From: Beroe ovata
Taxonomy: Eukaryota > Ctenophora > Nuda > Beroida > Beroidae
Length of the DNA: 64,000 bases
Assembly (NCBI GenBank): GCA_946803715.1
Contig: CAMPET010000002.1
Location: 505,558 to 569,557 of the forward strand
Direction of reading: 5' to 3'
In this document: piece by piece, positions 12,623-23,657 of the stretch
How the letters are laid out: the number at the start of each line of letters is the position of its first letter
Numbering within the stretch: position 1 is the first letter of the stretch
Translations under genes and position numbers: made by a program
The notes under the pieces: model-generated
Database searches by the model: none
Seen by the model: the letters and a program-made list of their open reading frames with translations, nothing else
Told to the model about the DNA's origin: nothing

Positions 12623-14118
12623 TCAAGATCCTATCTTTGCTTGTAGGCAAATAACCTTAATGTTTGTTTCATTTTTGATAACCTCTTTTATGGTTTTACT
12701 ATCATGAGTGAATAGGGAAACAAGTTTGTGGTTTCGATTTGGTCCGTATTTGATGAGCCAGTGAAAATCGCTGCTATGGAAATGAACAGGATACACAACT
12801 CCAGGTCTCTTGCTTTTCCTCCGATAACTGTGAACTCTTTTTTCATAGCAGGGTGCACCATTCTTCAGCTTCAAGACAGTTTCCTGTGTTGATTTTCCGC
12901 AAAGCAAACACGGAGAAAAGAAACTCAATAAACCATCTTTCTGTATTTCATCAATATCGTCCTCATAACTCAAATTCCATAAGTTCATTATGTACCGAGA
13001 TTTAGATTTAGGATCATCTGGTTCAAAAGGATTCTGGATATTATCAGTTAAGTGTGATGGGAAGAATAAACGGAACTTCCAAGTATCCATATACCAATCA
13101 AGTATTCCAAGATATCTGTTGGATAGTGCTAAGGGATCAATATTCTCCAATATTGTTTCAAATAAAATCTGCACCTCAGAAAGAGGTTTTCCTATCATGT
13201 ATTGAGCAATCCAAAAGAGTGCAGTTTCAATCTTTGCAAACTCAGAATAATCACAACTACTACTACACAGTCTGAACATTTCTTCACAGGTAAAATCTTT
13301 CCATGAGGAAAGGCTGGGTCTGTAAAGACATTTAGGATTTTTGCTAACAGGCTGGTTGTTCAATGCTGATTTGGTCTTACTGAGAGTCCATGATGACGCT
13401 TCAGGTATTTCCAAATCCCCATCAATACTTAATTCCTCCATCATAGTTCTCTTGGCATCACCATTTACTTTTTTCATACAGTTATCTGTGTCAGGCAAAG
13501 CCTGGCTGATACCACTGATCAAAAAGTTTGGAGGTATGTGATCTGTTCCAAGCCATAATTTTTTAACGTGACTGCTTCTCTCTTGTTGGCTGGATAGACT
13601 GATAAGAGTGTCAGCCTCGCTTGGGAAGCCATTGCACTCCATCCAGTAAGTACACAAGCTAAAGAGCTCATCAATATCAAACCAAATACTGAATAACATG
13701 AAAACAGGTATATTTGTAATGTCCAAGTTTACACCTCCTCCATATAATAGTTCAAGGCACTGAAACAATATTAATGATTGGTATGATATTGTGTCATAAA
13801 AATCATATTGCTCCATTCAGTTTAGAAAATATTATAAGATGCCAAATATTTAGTCTTTGATTTATATTCATGATTTTTTTAATTTTTCAATCAAACCTGA
13901 TAGATCTGTGTTGTCATACCATCAAGTTGAGCAATTAGTGGTATTTCGTTTTTCTTAGACAAAAACTTTTCTAAAGTCAGACTCCTTGCGGCAAGAATTG
14001 TTCCACTGCACGGTATCGACAAGCTCCCATTTATGAAGTAAGCTGTATTAGGTATCACCAAACCATCCTGTTTGATAAACTTAGACAAGTCTCCAAGTGG
14101 CGTCAGCGAAATTATCAT
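12623..14118 (-). CDS. BTB/POZ-domain protein of unknown family
   Basis: Two exons, 14118-13897 and 13759-12623, join in phase 0 to give 452 residues. ATG 14118 is the first Met. Residues about 20-120 read as a BTB fold: a beta-hairpin ending in IPCSGTILAARS, a helix with LEKFLSKK, then across the splice CLELLYGGGVNLDITNIP and a helix pair ending SLCTYWME. BTB domains dimerise and often recruit cullin-3. No Kelch, BACK or zinc-finger repeats are recognisable downstream. The C-terminal half has scattered Cys and a basic YRRKSKRPGVVYP patch. Intron sites are good (CAG|GTTTGA and TTTCAG). It is about 500 bp upstream of the AP-5-like gene on the same strand. The specific role is unknown. Confidence 0.62.
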
Positions 14119-14289
14119 CAGTAGCCAATTTGCAGTGACAATGTGATCTTAACTGTTATTGAAACCTGCTATTCAAAGAGCACATTTCAAGAAGGAGACT
14201 AGTGTAAAGCAATCATTGGATTATATTGAGGTAATATTAATGGCCTTTAATTTATAGGACCAAATAATATTTATAAGAAACTAGGTGTG

Positions 14290-14745
14290 TTGTGGGCAGT
14301 CCAAAACTTATGAAGACTTCTTATAACAATCTAATTGGAGCCTAAGGATATTAATTACAGTTATATTATTACTAGGGAGCCTGTAGAGTAGTAGCCTGTT
14401 GAAAACGATACATAGCTGCCCAAGTTATTGTGAAAGGTGTTGAATGCAGCTGAAATTGAGATCTAAATTCCAGATCATAAACAATCAAAACATCACTTCA
14501 TCCAGTGTGTGCAAAACAAGAACAATTTCCCCGATGACTGAGTGTCATTGCACATGCAACTCTTCTCTTCCCTATCAACAGAGAGAGCACCCAGAAATAA
14601 CTGCTTACCCACCTCAAACTCTCAAAACAATCCACAAAAGGAACGCAACAAGTTGGAAATAACTAACAACACATGTACTCATCTCCACTTGTAGTCCTAA
14701 CCATAGTAATGCCCATCTAGGCTAAAAACTTGCACGTGCATCTCG
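14290..14745. repeat. Interspersed repeat, copy 1 (second copy at 53655-54015)
   Basis: Shares an ordered series of blocks with 53655-54015: tactagggagcc near the start, gtattgtgaaag-type sequence, cagtgtgtgc, a block like gcaactcttctct..cctatcaaca, gagagca, and a final tgcacgtgca. Same orientation in both. No coding capacity is seen. Divergence suggests old copies of a short non-autonomous element. Confidence 0.55.
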
Positions 14746-14935
14746 TTACATTGATACATGATACAAACAGAATTTGCGAGATTATAATATGGATGGTTTT
14801 ATTTTCACTTTGGATTTTGAATCATCTCAAAAATAGAAAGCAAAAGCCAAAAACAAAAGAAAAAGGCTCAAGAAAAATCAAGTCTCTCATTACCCATGCA
14901 ATTTTTGCATTAGCAAATAGATAAAAAGAATTACA

Positions 14936-15170
14936 TTTCCACTCATGTTGTTGCAAATGAAATTTTCAATTTCCAAGTCCATGAACTCTGTTACAATTAA
15001 AGCACAAAATTTGACAAAATAATGTAAATTCTGTATTCTCATAAGATTTGTAAATTGTAAAATAACTCCCTACCCTCTTCCCTCGCTGGCGGGATCATAT
15101 CAATAATTATCTCTGGCAAAGAATCTCAATTGATATAAAGAATTGCGCGCGGCGGCGAGGGTATAGTATG
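14936..15170. repeat. Direct repeat unit 1 of a local duplication
   Basis: About 235 bp that recurs at 15362-15598 (aattacatttcc, tcatgttgttgcaaatgaaa, tctggcaaagaatctcaatt-type blocks, ending in a GCGCGCGGCGGCGAGGG stretch). The copies lie about 425 bp apart, with a different element between them. Confidence 0.65.
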
Positions 15171-15180
15171 TAGTAAAAAA

Positions 15181-15245
15181 ATTGTAGGATTTTGCCCTAC
15201 CGTCGTTGCGCGCAATTTTCATTCCGCCAGCAAGGGTAGGGTGAA
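15181..15245. repeat. Short GC-core element, TTGTAGGATTT...GGGTAGGG family
   Basis: The reverse complement matches 62735-62830 block by block (CCCTACCCTTGCTGGC, GCGGAATGAAAAT, GCGCGCA, CGACGGTA). Related ends occur at 15485-15510 and 41700-41770. Confidence 0.5.
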
Positions 15246-15275
15246 ATTTTAGAAAACCATGGCCATCTAGGTTTA

Positions 15276-15330
15276 CGTTGTCGATCGATGATAGACCCTG
15301 TCGAGAATTTCGNCCGTCGTGCGCGGATTC
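15276..15330. repeat. CGATCGATGATAG...CTGTCGAG element, copy 1
   Basis: Contains TGTCGATCGATGATAGACCC followed by TGTCGAGAATTTCG, shared with 20183-20292 and 40161-40232 and in reverse at 15985-16095. A single N at 15313 interrupts this copy. Confidence 0.5.
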
Positions 15331-15361
15331 AAACGAGGCAGAATAGCACGAGCCAATAGAT

Positions 15362-15598
15362 ATAAATAATTACATTTCCTCTCATGTTGTTGCAAATGAA
15401 ATTTTCACTTTCCAAGTCCATGACCGCTCTGTTACAAAATTCGACAAAATAGTGTAAATTCAGCATTCTCATTATAAGATTTGTAACGCCCTACCCTTGC
15501 TGGTGGCGCGGGATTATATCAATATATCGCTGGCAAAGAATCTCAATTGATATAAAGAATTTATTTGCAATTGCGCGCGGCGGCGAGGGTATAGTAAG
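15362..15598. repeat. Direct repeat unit 2 of a local duplication
   Basis: Second copy of 14936-15170, same orientation, with small indels. It ends in the same GCGCGCGGCGGCGAGGGTATAG block. Confidence 0.65.
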
Positions 15599-15984
15599 AT
15601 AAAAACTACTAATTAAAATTTATGGTATGTGGTATGAAACTATTTAGGCATTTTATTAAGTTCTAGTTAATGAGGGAATGAAGGTTCACGCCGCGCGCTG
15701 CCTTCTCAGGCGGGCCCGGGATCTGTCCCTGGCACGTCCGGACGAATATACAATAGCATAGCTATAGCGCGCGAGAAACAGAGGTCGTAGATTAAATCCT
15801 ACAACTAGACATCACAAAATATTTATTCAATTGTCGCGTCGATTGCGCGAGCTAGAAACCGCGAGCTAGAAACCGAACCCGGAAACAGCTAGATCAAATA
15901 AAATTGACAACGCCAGCGTGCGTAGAAACTAAATGTAATCCTACAACGTGACATGTGCATGGATAGAACCGATAACCAATTCTT

Positions 15985-16095
15985 TGCCAGTTGCCTGGCG
16001 ATGCTAGGCCCAGCTGACGCGAGCCGCGACTAGCGCCAATGAAATTCTCGACAATGAAATTCTCGACAGGGGCTATCATCGACAGCCAATTTGCC
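15985..16095. repeat. CGATCGATGATAG-type element, reverse-oriented copy
   Basis: Contains TGGCGATGCTAGGC, then GAAATTCTCGACAGG and CTATCATCGACA. These are the reverse complements of blocks in the copies at 20183-20292 and 40161-40232. GAAATTCTCGACA is duplicated in tandem here. Confidence 0.5.
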
Positions 16096-16382
16096 AGATG
16101 TCAACTGTCCGACCACAAAGGCACAAATGAAATCCAATATTTTCCCAATTGAATGTTGAAGCTAAAGAAAATGACGTGAAATGGATTCCTTCGGTTAAAA
16201 AAGGTGTCCTGTATAATTGGTGTCTTGGACAAAACAATAAAATATTCTGTGGACCACGTCCTCACTGTTTTATCATATCAAATCCATGTATTGGATTGAT
16301 ACCAGTGCATAGGAAATCTTGAGTATCCTAAAGGAATTGAAGACTTCTCGATGGTCCTGCAAATCAACTTGAGACCCGGCGT

Positions 16383-19300
16383 TTAGTCTCGGCCCCGGCC
16401 CCCTCCTCTGCCGCCTCTTCCTCCCCGTCCTCCACCTCTGCCGCGACCTCCTCGGCCCCCGCCTCGACCTCCACGACCCCGACCACGTCCACCTCGTCCT
16501 GGAATAATGGTCGTTAATCATTACTCGAATTACAGTCGCTTGTAATTGTGTAATGGTGAGACAGTTTTCATTTTACAAAGCGTTAGTCAGGAAGACACTC
16601 TTTCCAACAATTTACTCCTTCGCTATAACAGTATAACCGGTATAACATACTCCTTCGCTATCTGGTTACAGGGAAAAATTACCACCGTATTCATGCCAAA
16701 ATTTGCCTTGCTTCATGACTATCTGAGCTACGCGCATTTATTATTACGCGCGCGAAATCAAGTGTTGAAAAAGTGCGATTTGTATTGACTTCAGCGCAAA
16801 ATGAGAAGACCGTATTTTAGAGAGCGTACGTTCCACAACAATGAGCCGATCTAGAGCAGGGAATGCGACTAGAAAAGTGCAAGTCAAGAAAAAATGAAAA
16901 TGAGAACCTCATTATCGAGATGATGAAGAATAAGAGCTACCCCTTGCCACTATTTCTAGGTGGGCGTCGGGGCTCTTTGTAAGCGAGTGGGTCAGTGGTG
17001 ACCCGTGGATAGGTCTCTGGTAGGAACACTGTTCGGCTTCGAACGAATGTTTACGCGGCTGAACCGCAGCGGTACATTTAACCTGTCCAAATCATCTTCC
17101 CGGAAATCATCTAGGAAAAAGTGGTCTCTGCAAATCTCAGTGTTCTCAGCCGGCTAATATACGATAGGCAGTCTCTTTTCATCCTGATAACCGATACTGT
17201 CTGAGGGCAGTCTGATTTATCTCATAAAGCCACGCTCAGTATGAGTACCGATCTCATCTCTGTTACTCGGTTAGAACGGTTTCCTGCTGAACAGAATGAC
17301 CCGCATGCTTTCGGCTTTCTCTTTGGGAGTGGTCTTCATTGACTCATAGAGCTGTAGCTATGAAGGGTAATCTAAAGAGAGGACTATAGGACTATAATGT
17401 ATAGTGTACACGGCTATCGGAAAGCAGATAAGAATACACTTGATAGGGTGACTGAATGAGCAACGATTATACTTTGGATTTATATACTGACTTCTCTATA
17501 TGCGTCTTAGGAAAAAGATGTCCGGTACATACAACGTATGATTTGTAGTTGTACAGGAACTTTAGTATATTGTGCATGGTATTCGATATGCGTGGTATCA
17601 CAAACTTCACATAGTGTATGCTGTATACTATAGTGTATACTGTATACTATACAGTATACATTGAAAACTATACACTGAATACTGTACAAGGAATACTATA
17701 CGAAGAGAAAGTCAAGAGCAGGACAGGACGATTCCAAAGTAAACATTGATAAATCACAGCCTCCCGGCCCCCTACACTGTTGACTGTCCAGTGATTAATT
17801 CAATTACCTAATGCTCGTCTAAGACGGTGAAATGCTTGCATGTTATGGAAGAAGAAAGTGTTAGGACAAAGAAGGGCCACATATCAGCGCTACACCCGCG
17901 CCAAACCAGCGCAAAACCTGCGTCAGACCGGCGCCAAACCTGCATTACACCGGCGTTAGACCTGTATAAGACCGGCGCCTGGCCAAAGTGGCCTCATAAT
18001 CAATACAATGTATGGTCCAATAATTGCTCACATGACGAAATCTTACGGATATCAATATTACACAGTCACTAGATGAAGATGATACTAATTATTGACGAGT
18101 GGTTGAAAACCTGTTCACCTACACCGGTTCACCTACGCCGGTTATTGTGTCATGGTGGATGAAACATACAGATCATCCCTGATACCAGTCACCAGCACTG
18201 ACATTAGTTCATATCGCATGACGTACTCCCTGACACTACAGTACAGTGTGGAAGCTGATGTATCACTGACACCAGTACCACTGACACCAGTGTATGGCGT
18301 ATCACTGACACCAGTATATGCCTTATCACTGACACCAGCGTATGCCTTATCACTGACACCAGTATATGACGTATCACTGACGCNGCCCTATCACTGACAC
18401 CAGTATATGCCCTATCACTGACACCAGTATATGACGTATCACTGACGCCAGATTATGACGTATCACTGACACCAGCGTATGGCGTATCACTGACACCAGA
18501 ATATGACGTATCACTGACATTAGTTCATATCGCATGCCGTACTCCCTGACACTACAGTACAGTGTGAAAGCTGATGTATCACTGACACCAGTACCACTGA
18601 CAACAGTGTATGACGTATAACTGACATCAGTGCATGCCCTATCACTGACACCAGTATATGCCCTATCACTGACACCAGTATATGACGTATCACTGACGCC
18701 AGTGTATGACGTATCACTGACACCAGTTTATGGCGTATCACTGACACCAGAATATGACGTATCACTGACACCAGTGTATGACGTATCATTGACACCAGTG
18801 TATGAAGTATCACTGGACTGACTCATCTGAGCCCTTAATAAAAATGAAAAACCAGTCGCACACAACACAGTCCATGACTTTTGTTAATTGTAACATGATT
18901 ACTGCGAACTAAATACCCCAACTCACCTCCTCGCCCACCGATTCTCTTGGGTCTATCGTCGATAAGCAGTGTATCGAGAGGTAGGGAATCGGGCAGGATG
19001 AAGTATCTGATGTTGTTCCCTCGGATACTGAGTGTTTCCAACTTCATGGGCTCCCTGAAACAAAGTTCTTGATTAAGACACCATCAGTTTGCCACCCAAT
19101 GATGTATAACATAGCTTTACTACTATTGAATAGCAGTAAAGCTAGACTCTCCCATAGTTATATTTTCGTAATCCCTTATTTATCCATTTCATTGTCCTAC
19201 AGCAGACAGCTGATTCCGATTGCAATTTTCAACTGGAATGATCTACAATTGGAATGATTCACAATTGGAATGATCCACAATTACAATATTCAGCTGCAGA

Positions 19301-19675
19301 CGCTTGGCTTGAAGCTCACACCAATCCTCGGCCTGATCTCAACCCTAACCTGATAACTCTCATACCCTGTCAGGCAAGATGCAGACCCTAACTGTAACTA
19401 TGACATTAAGCAGTGAGGCAACACAAACCTATTCTTGAGCGTCATCTTCACTGTCTTCAGATGGGTATTCATGCTCATGTCAACACCAGTAATGGTACCG
19501 TGAACAACTGTTCCATTCTTCAGTTCAATAGTCACAGTCTCGTGTGATAACTTCATCAAAAATCTGAAGCAGCATACTTTAACCAAAATCTTATCGACAT
19601 ACAACACCGTTGAGTATTAACATGTTCCCGAAATATCAGTACTCATTCACTTCAGTCTTACCTAACCAGCTTCAT
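16383..19675 (-). CDS. SNRPD1: Small nuclear ribonucleoprotein Sm D1
   Basis: Four exons, 19675-19662, 19563-19429, 19054-18927 and 16498-16383, encode 130 residues (119 in human). The start [20 protein letters not shown] is essentially the vertebrate N-terminus. The Sm1 motif is followed by the SMNTHLK segment, then Sm2 with [15 protein letters not shown]. The last exon is almost entirely GRG/RGG repeats ending GRGRD. SmD1 is one of the seven ring proteins on U1, U2, U4 and U5 snRNA. The RG tail is the site of PRMT5 dimethylation and SMN binding. Introns after residues 5 and 50 are short. Intron 3 is 2.4 kb and filled with repeats and a coding-like patch. The exon 2 donor is GTTTGT. Complete and apparently functional. 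Confidence 0.97.
16992..17153 (-). other. Coding-like patch inside SNRPD1 intron 3 (possible THAP-type fragment)
   Basis: After a possible acceptor (ATATTAG), a 53-codon frame reads [20 protein letters not shown] and later NSVPTRDL before a stop. The spacing C-x2-H-F...DF...VPT recalls the second half of a THAP zinc finger. A second frame over 16935-17010 reads [17 protein letters not shown], and 17260-17345 reads [17 protein letters not shown]. The region is GC-richer than its surroundings. It may be a decayed gene, small exons of a nested minus-strand gene, or chance. Confidence 0.2.
17880..17990. repeat. Short GGCGCC-containing tandem repeat
   Basis: Imperfect repeats of a roughly 16-17 bp unit around CCGGCGCCAAACCTGCGTCA, within SNRPD1 intron 3. 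Confidence 0.55.
18201..18822. repeat. 24-bp minisatellite within a ~317-bp higher-order repeat
   Basis: The unit is about TATCACTGACACCAGTATATG plus 3 bases, 24 bp long. A distinct leader (acattagttcatatcgcatg) occurs at about 18202 and again at about 18518, so the array is itself duplicated. As 24 is a multiple of 3, it stays open on both strands (plus: SLTPVYDV units; minus: VSVIRHTL units), explaining long frames that are not genes. The single N at 18384 sits in the array. Confidence 0.85.
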
Positions 19676-20182
19676 TGTGAATTATAGTCAGCCTCTGACA
19701 ACCGACAACAGCAGAAAAATAAAATTGAGCGCTAATACTTTTACCGCCAATTCTTTCGTAAGGCAGAAATGGCGCTCGATTTAATAGCGATGAGATTCGG
19801 AGCACCAAATGCGCGCTACCGCACAAATTTTTCGCGCGCCCAAAAAATGTCCACTGTTCTTGAAATTGAACATTGCCTGCCGCTGCCGATGCTAGGCAGC
19901 TGCAGCAGACGCGTGCGCAAAATACAACATTCTCGAAAGGGTCTAATGGTTCACTTTATGTAAATGTGCGCACATGCACACGGGTTACGCCGCCGCGCTC
20001 CGGCCTATTGGCTATTATAATCTACTCACTACTCAGTGCTGAACTGGAGAGTCACATAAATTGAAAGGCACGCTCGCCGCGGCTCGGCAGATTTGTAAAA
20101 CTAAAATGTCTCATTGTCTCCCGAGCCAGTGAGCTAGCGAGTTAGTGAGCTACCCTCGCTAGCGGTTTTTTTAACGAAGGCT
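19676..20182. promoter_or_regulatory. Upstream region of SNRPD1, GC-rich patches
   Basis: No TATA box is evident. GCGCGC-type runs and a cgccgcgctccggccta-like patch lie at 19800-20010. Short plus-strand frames here show no recognisable protein. Confidence 0.3.
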
Positions 20183-20292
20183 TGTCGATCGATGATATGA
20201 TTATGACCCTGTCGAGAATTTCGTTCCACGCGCGCGGCGGAAACTTATTCTCAATCTCAGCGGTCTGGCATCGCCCGACAAACGATTACGAA
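20183..20292. repeat. CGATCGATGATAG...CTGTCGAG element, long copy
   Basis: Begins TTGTCGATCGATGAT, contains CCCTGTCGAGAATTTCGTT and a GCGCGCGG core, and ends GCGGTCTGGCATCGCCCGAC. Ends and order match the 72-bp copy at 40161-40232. Confidence 0.6.
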
Positions 20293-22368
20293 GTGCGAAG
20301 ACGCGCGCGCGATCGAGACATGAACAGAACATGAACTGGAACACTAGAACTGAAGTTTGCCGCAGAAAGCGCGGCCCGTGCGGCTACCCCTAAGCTATGC
20401 CCTATGATTGAATGTTGATGAATTTGAATATGATCTCTTGTAATTCAAATTGTAGCACTAGCATGTAGGAATAATGGAATATTGTCAATTGTCTATCGAT
20501 GAACCAGGTATAACTATCGATATATCTGATTGTGAATTAATAAATCCGGTCGGAATCGGAGAGTCCACAAGGCCTTATTTCGCCTTGAAGTAAAATATCA
20601 AATGCTAACCAGTTATGGACTAAAGTTGAAGTCATTATAATATTAATATTGTAGGTACTCAAGAATAACAGCACTTGCTGTTGAATTGCGTTGCTGATGC
20701 AATAGGATAGAATTAGAAATAGAATAGTCATACTTTTTCAATGCATTCATACTCATAGAGAAGCTGGGGAGTGGGTACTGGTAGTAAGTTTCCAAACATG
20801 CTCATCATCTCCCAACTCTCAAGACAAATTACGATTATGCTTATAGAAGTATCGCTGTCGATGATCGATCTACTGACTAGAACAAGGCCAAGGTTTGGGT
20901 GGAGACGAATGCATATAGAGTTACAGTAATCTTATATCCTTATTGAGTTTCCATAGTAACGCTTGCTCAGCAGTGGACCTGGGTATTCGCGGTCACACTG
21001 GTATTCTGTTTCTGTAAATGATAAGTTGTTCTCATCACGTGACATAATTCATACATTGGTAGCACTAGCAGTGACAGTGACAGTTCTGTATTCAGATTGT
21101 ATTAACTTGGGACTTGGCCAAGTTTCTAGTCCCTGCTCCCGATACCTTTCCTTTGCACTATGGTCAACGCCGAATTCCGTTTTCGTTATCAGAGTCAGTG
21201 TTTGTTGCAGTTATACACCCTCTCCTATTTCTGAAATGAGACATGCATGAGCATTGAGCACTCTGTATAATTATGGAATAAATTATGTGAGTACCTAATG
21301 GATGCTATAGGAGCAATATATTACAATATTCGAGCAGTATTATTGATCCCTAACATTTTACAGCTTTGCTCATTTTCGGAAAATTCATCATTGATTATAT
21401 GCAGTGAAAACTCTACATTTATTTGCGCATCTTGAGAATTCTGTGGCTTGCATAAATTTGAAACATATGCGGTCAATCCATTTCATATTAAAATTGATTT
21501 AGAAAGATATTAGAACGATGAGAAATTTCAACTTTGACAAGCATATGACTATGGACTATGAGGCGTATCATGGTGTGGGAGATCGAGAAATCAAAAATTA
21601 CCCACATTTTTCAAAATTTTTATTGAGATATGCGCAGATTGAAAGACGGAAAGGTCTGATACAGCTTACCCTACCCGTCCAGCTTTTTATTCCATCTTTA
21701 TTCTGACCAATGACAGGAATTGGCGAAGCTTAATTCAACGGAGATTTATTCTGGGTTTGATTTAATTCTTACCCCAGTAGAGAAACGTGTGAACCAGAAA
21801 AGAAAATAGAAGTTGAATCAATTTCTAAATCTTAATGAGTTATGAATAGTCGATTTTTCATCATGCATCATTTAGCATTCGGAGGCTAAAATTGCTGTAT
21901 TATAGCACGTAGCTGGTCTCTAAATGTATTTGTTTAGTTGTTTTACGAGATTTAACATGTTTTTGTTAGTGACAAATGCATGTCATTTTTGGACATATGT
22001 TGCTACTGATCGATATATTCTATCACTCATTTTTTCTATGTCTTGCTTCAAATAAATCAGGCAGTGTGCAGTTTTCAGTCTGCAAAATATTTCTCAGCCG
22101 CGAGTGAAAAACTTTTTGCTCGATAGAAATTTAACACATTTTCGCGATCTGTTTTTGTTTATGCGTTGATCTTCCTTGACAAAACTTGAACGACACAACT
22201 GTATGTTTGTGCGACTGTGTACTAGCCGATTTGATTTTCATATATCTGACTCCAACCATGGTCTTGTTTCCAGATTAAATTGATGTGTTTAAAACATACA
22301 CGGTCACCAGTCCATAGAGTATACATCGCGATATTTATTATGTTGTAGAAAATATTTCCTTGCGTGTC
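20293..22368. other. Intergenic, no gene seen
   Basis: AT-rich. Frames of 60-95 codons on both strands lack motifs and convincing splice sites. Separates the minus-strand block from the plus-strand block. Confidence 0.5.
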
Positions 22369-23657
22369 ATGAAAAGCTCGCTGTTATCGTTCACTGCGTG
22401 TAGGCAGAGTACCTGTTCTGATTCGTGTTACCTATGCAGACATATAGTTCCCTCCTACTACACTGAAGAGAGGATGCTGGCCAAATCGTGTCCACCTAGC
22501 CGGCTCAGTATTATCCCAATGTCGAGGGAGACTACAGTCCACTTCGCATCAATCAAAGTAAGTATATAGGTACGGCCTTAACAAATGCACAGATATATAT
22601 TGCGACTTTTAGAAATGCACTCGCACCTTCACAATGCCATTGAAATGGGATATGGTGAGACTTATGTCAATGACTGGAGTTATTGTATTAGGAAGAAGCA
22701 GCAGTCCCAGATAGGCGAGGTCGTGAGAATATGGAGGTCAGGCAAATCAAAACTGCTCCCCCGCAGCGGTCCAGTTCAAAATATAGGACTAACGCATCGT
22801 ATCATTATCGGGCAAGGTAAGCTATTGTATATCTCTATACTATCGTGTATCACTATCATAATCTTGAGGGAACCACCGCCAGTACTAACCAGTACTAACC
22901 GGTACTTATCCGGTGCAGGCAGCCGTCCCGACCCGAGGTCGGCCCGTTCTCAGAGTTCAAGCAGGAAAAACAGCAGCGGGGTGGCCGGACTGTGAACACC
23001 CCATCCTCTCCTCACTACCTCGAGGATTGGGAGTTTTTCAAGGACAGATCGTACATGCCAGACATGTATTCCTGGGCCAGAGCCAATCAGGTTTGTCCTG
23101 GGTGGAAGATGGTGTCAGTTAACAGTTTATAATGGCGTCAATAATGAGTGTCAACAATGTCAATAATGAGTGGTGTCAATTACAATACACCATGTGTGTC
23201 AGTGTAGTGGTGAGAATTAACCGTGCGCAATGGTGTCAATAAACTGTCGAATATAATGAAGTGTAACATCATCCTCGATCTCACTCATACTAGGAGAGAA
23301 ATTGCGGGTCTATCAAGGGAATGGACCTAACAGCAACAATCCTGACGTACAAACCTGTGAAGCCTAAGAAGAGCGTCTTTGACCGAAGTAGGTATAGTGA
23401 CGGAGAGGACCCCTTGCGGAGTGGTATGGGTTACCAGGGTTACATGGATTGCTTGCTCAGGGGACGCAGTGACCGAGCCCGCATCAGGAAACCTAGGGTT
23501 AGTTACAATAATTATACCTGAATGTGACCCTATATTCGACAACAACATAACTTACAATCCATCGTTCTGACATCAGGGTATTACATCAGAATTAAAGAAC
23601 GAAGATGACGAGATTACCTTAGTACCCATGAACAGTTTCGTGAGAGATTTCGAATGA
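22369..23657 (+). CDS. Unrecognised 4-exon gene
   Basis: Four exons join in phase 0: to 22557, 22923-23090, 23294-23497 and 23577-23657, with donors GTAAGT, GTTTGT and GTTAGT. From ATG 22369 the product is 213 residues; from ATG 22474 it is 178. The second is the likelier start, since the extra N-terminus is cysteine-rich and unlike the rest. The protein is polar, without signal peptide, membrane helix or coiled coil. It is rich in Arg, Pro, Tyr and Trp, with stretches such as YLEDWEFFKDRSYMPDMYSW and FDRSRYSDGEDPLRSGMGYQ, and ends VRDFE. The style resembles small ciliary/microtubule inner proteins, but no family is recognised. Consistent splice phase is the main evidence that it is real. Confidence 0.6.

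Noticed and set aside
18152-18821. Repeat-coding frames (SLTPVYDV on plus, VSVIRHTL on minus)
   Set aside because: Open on both strands only because the unit is 24 bp; lies inside an SNRPD1 intron.
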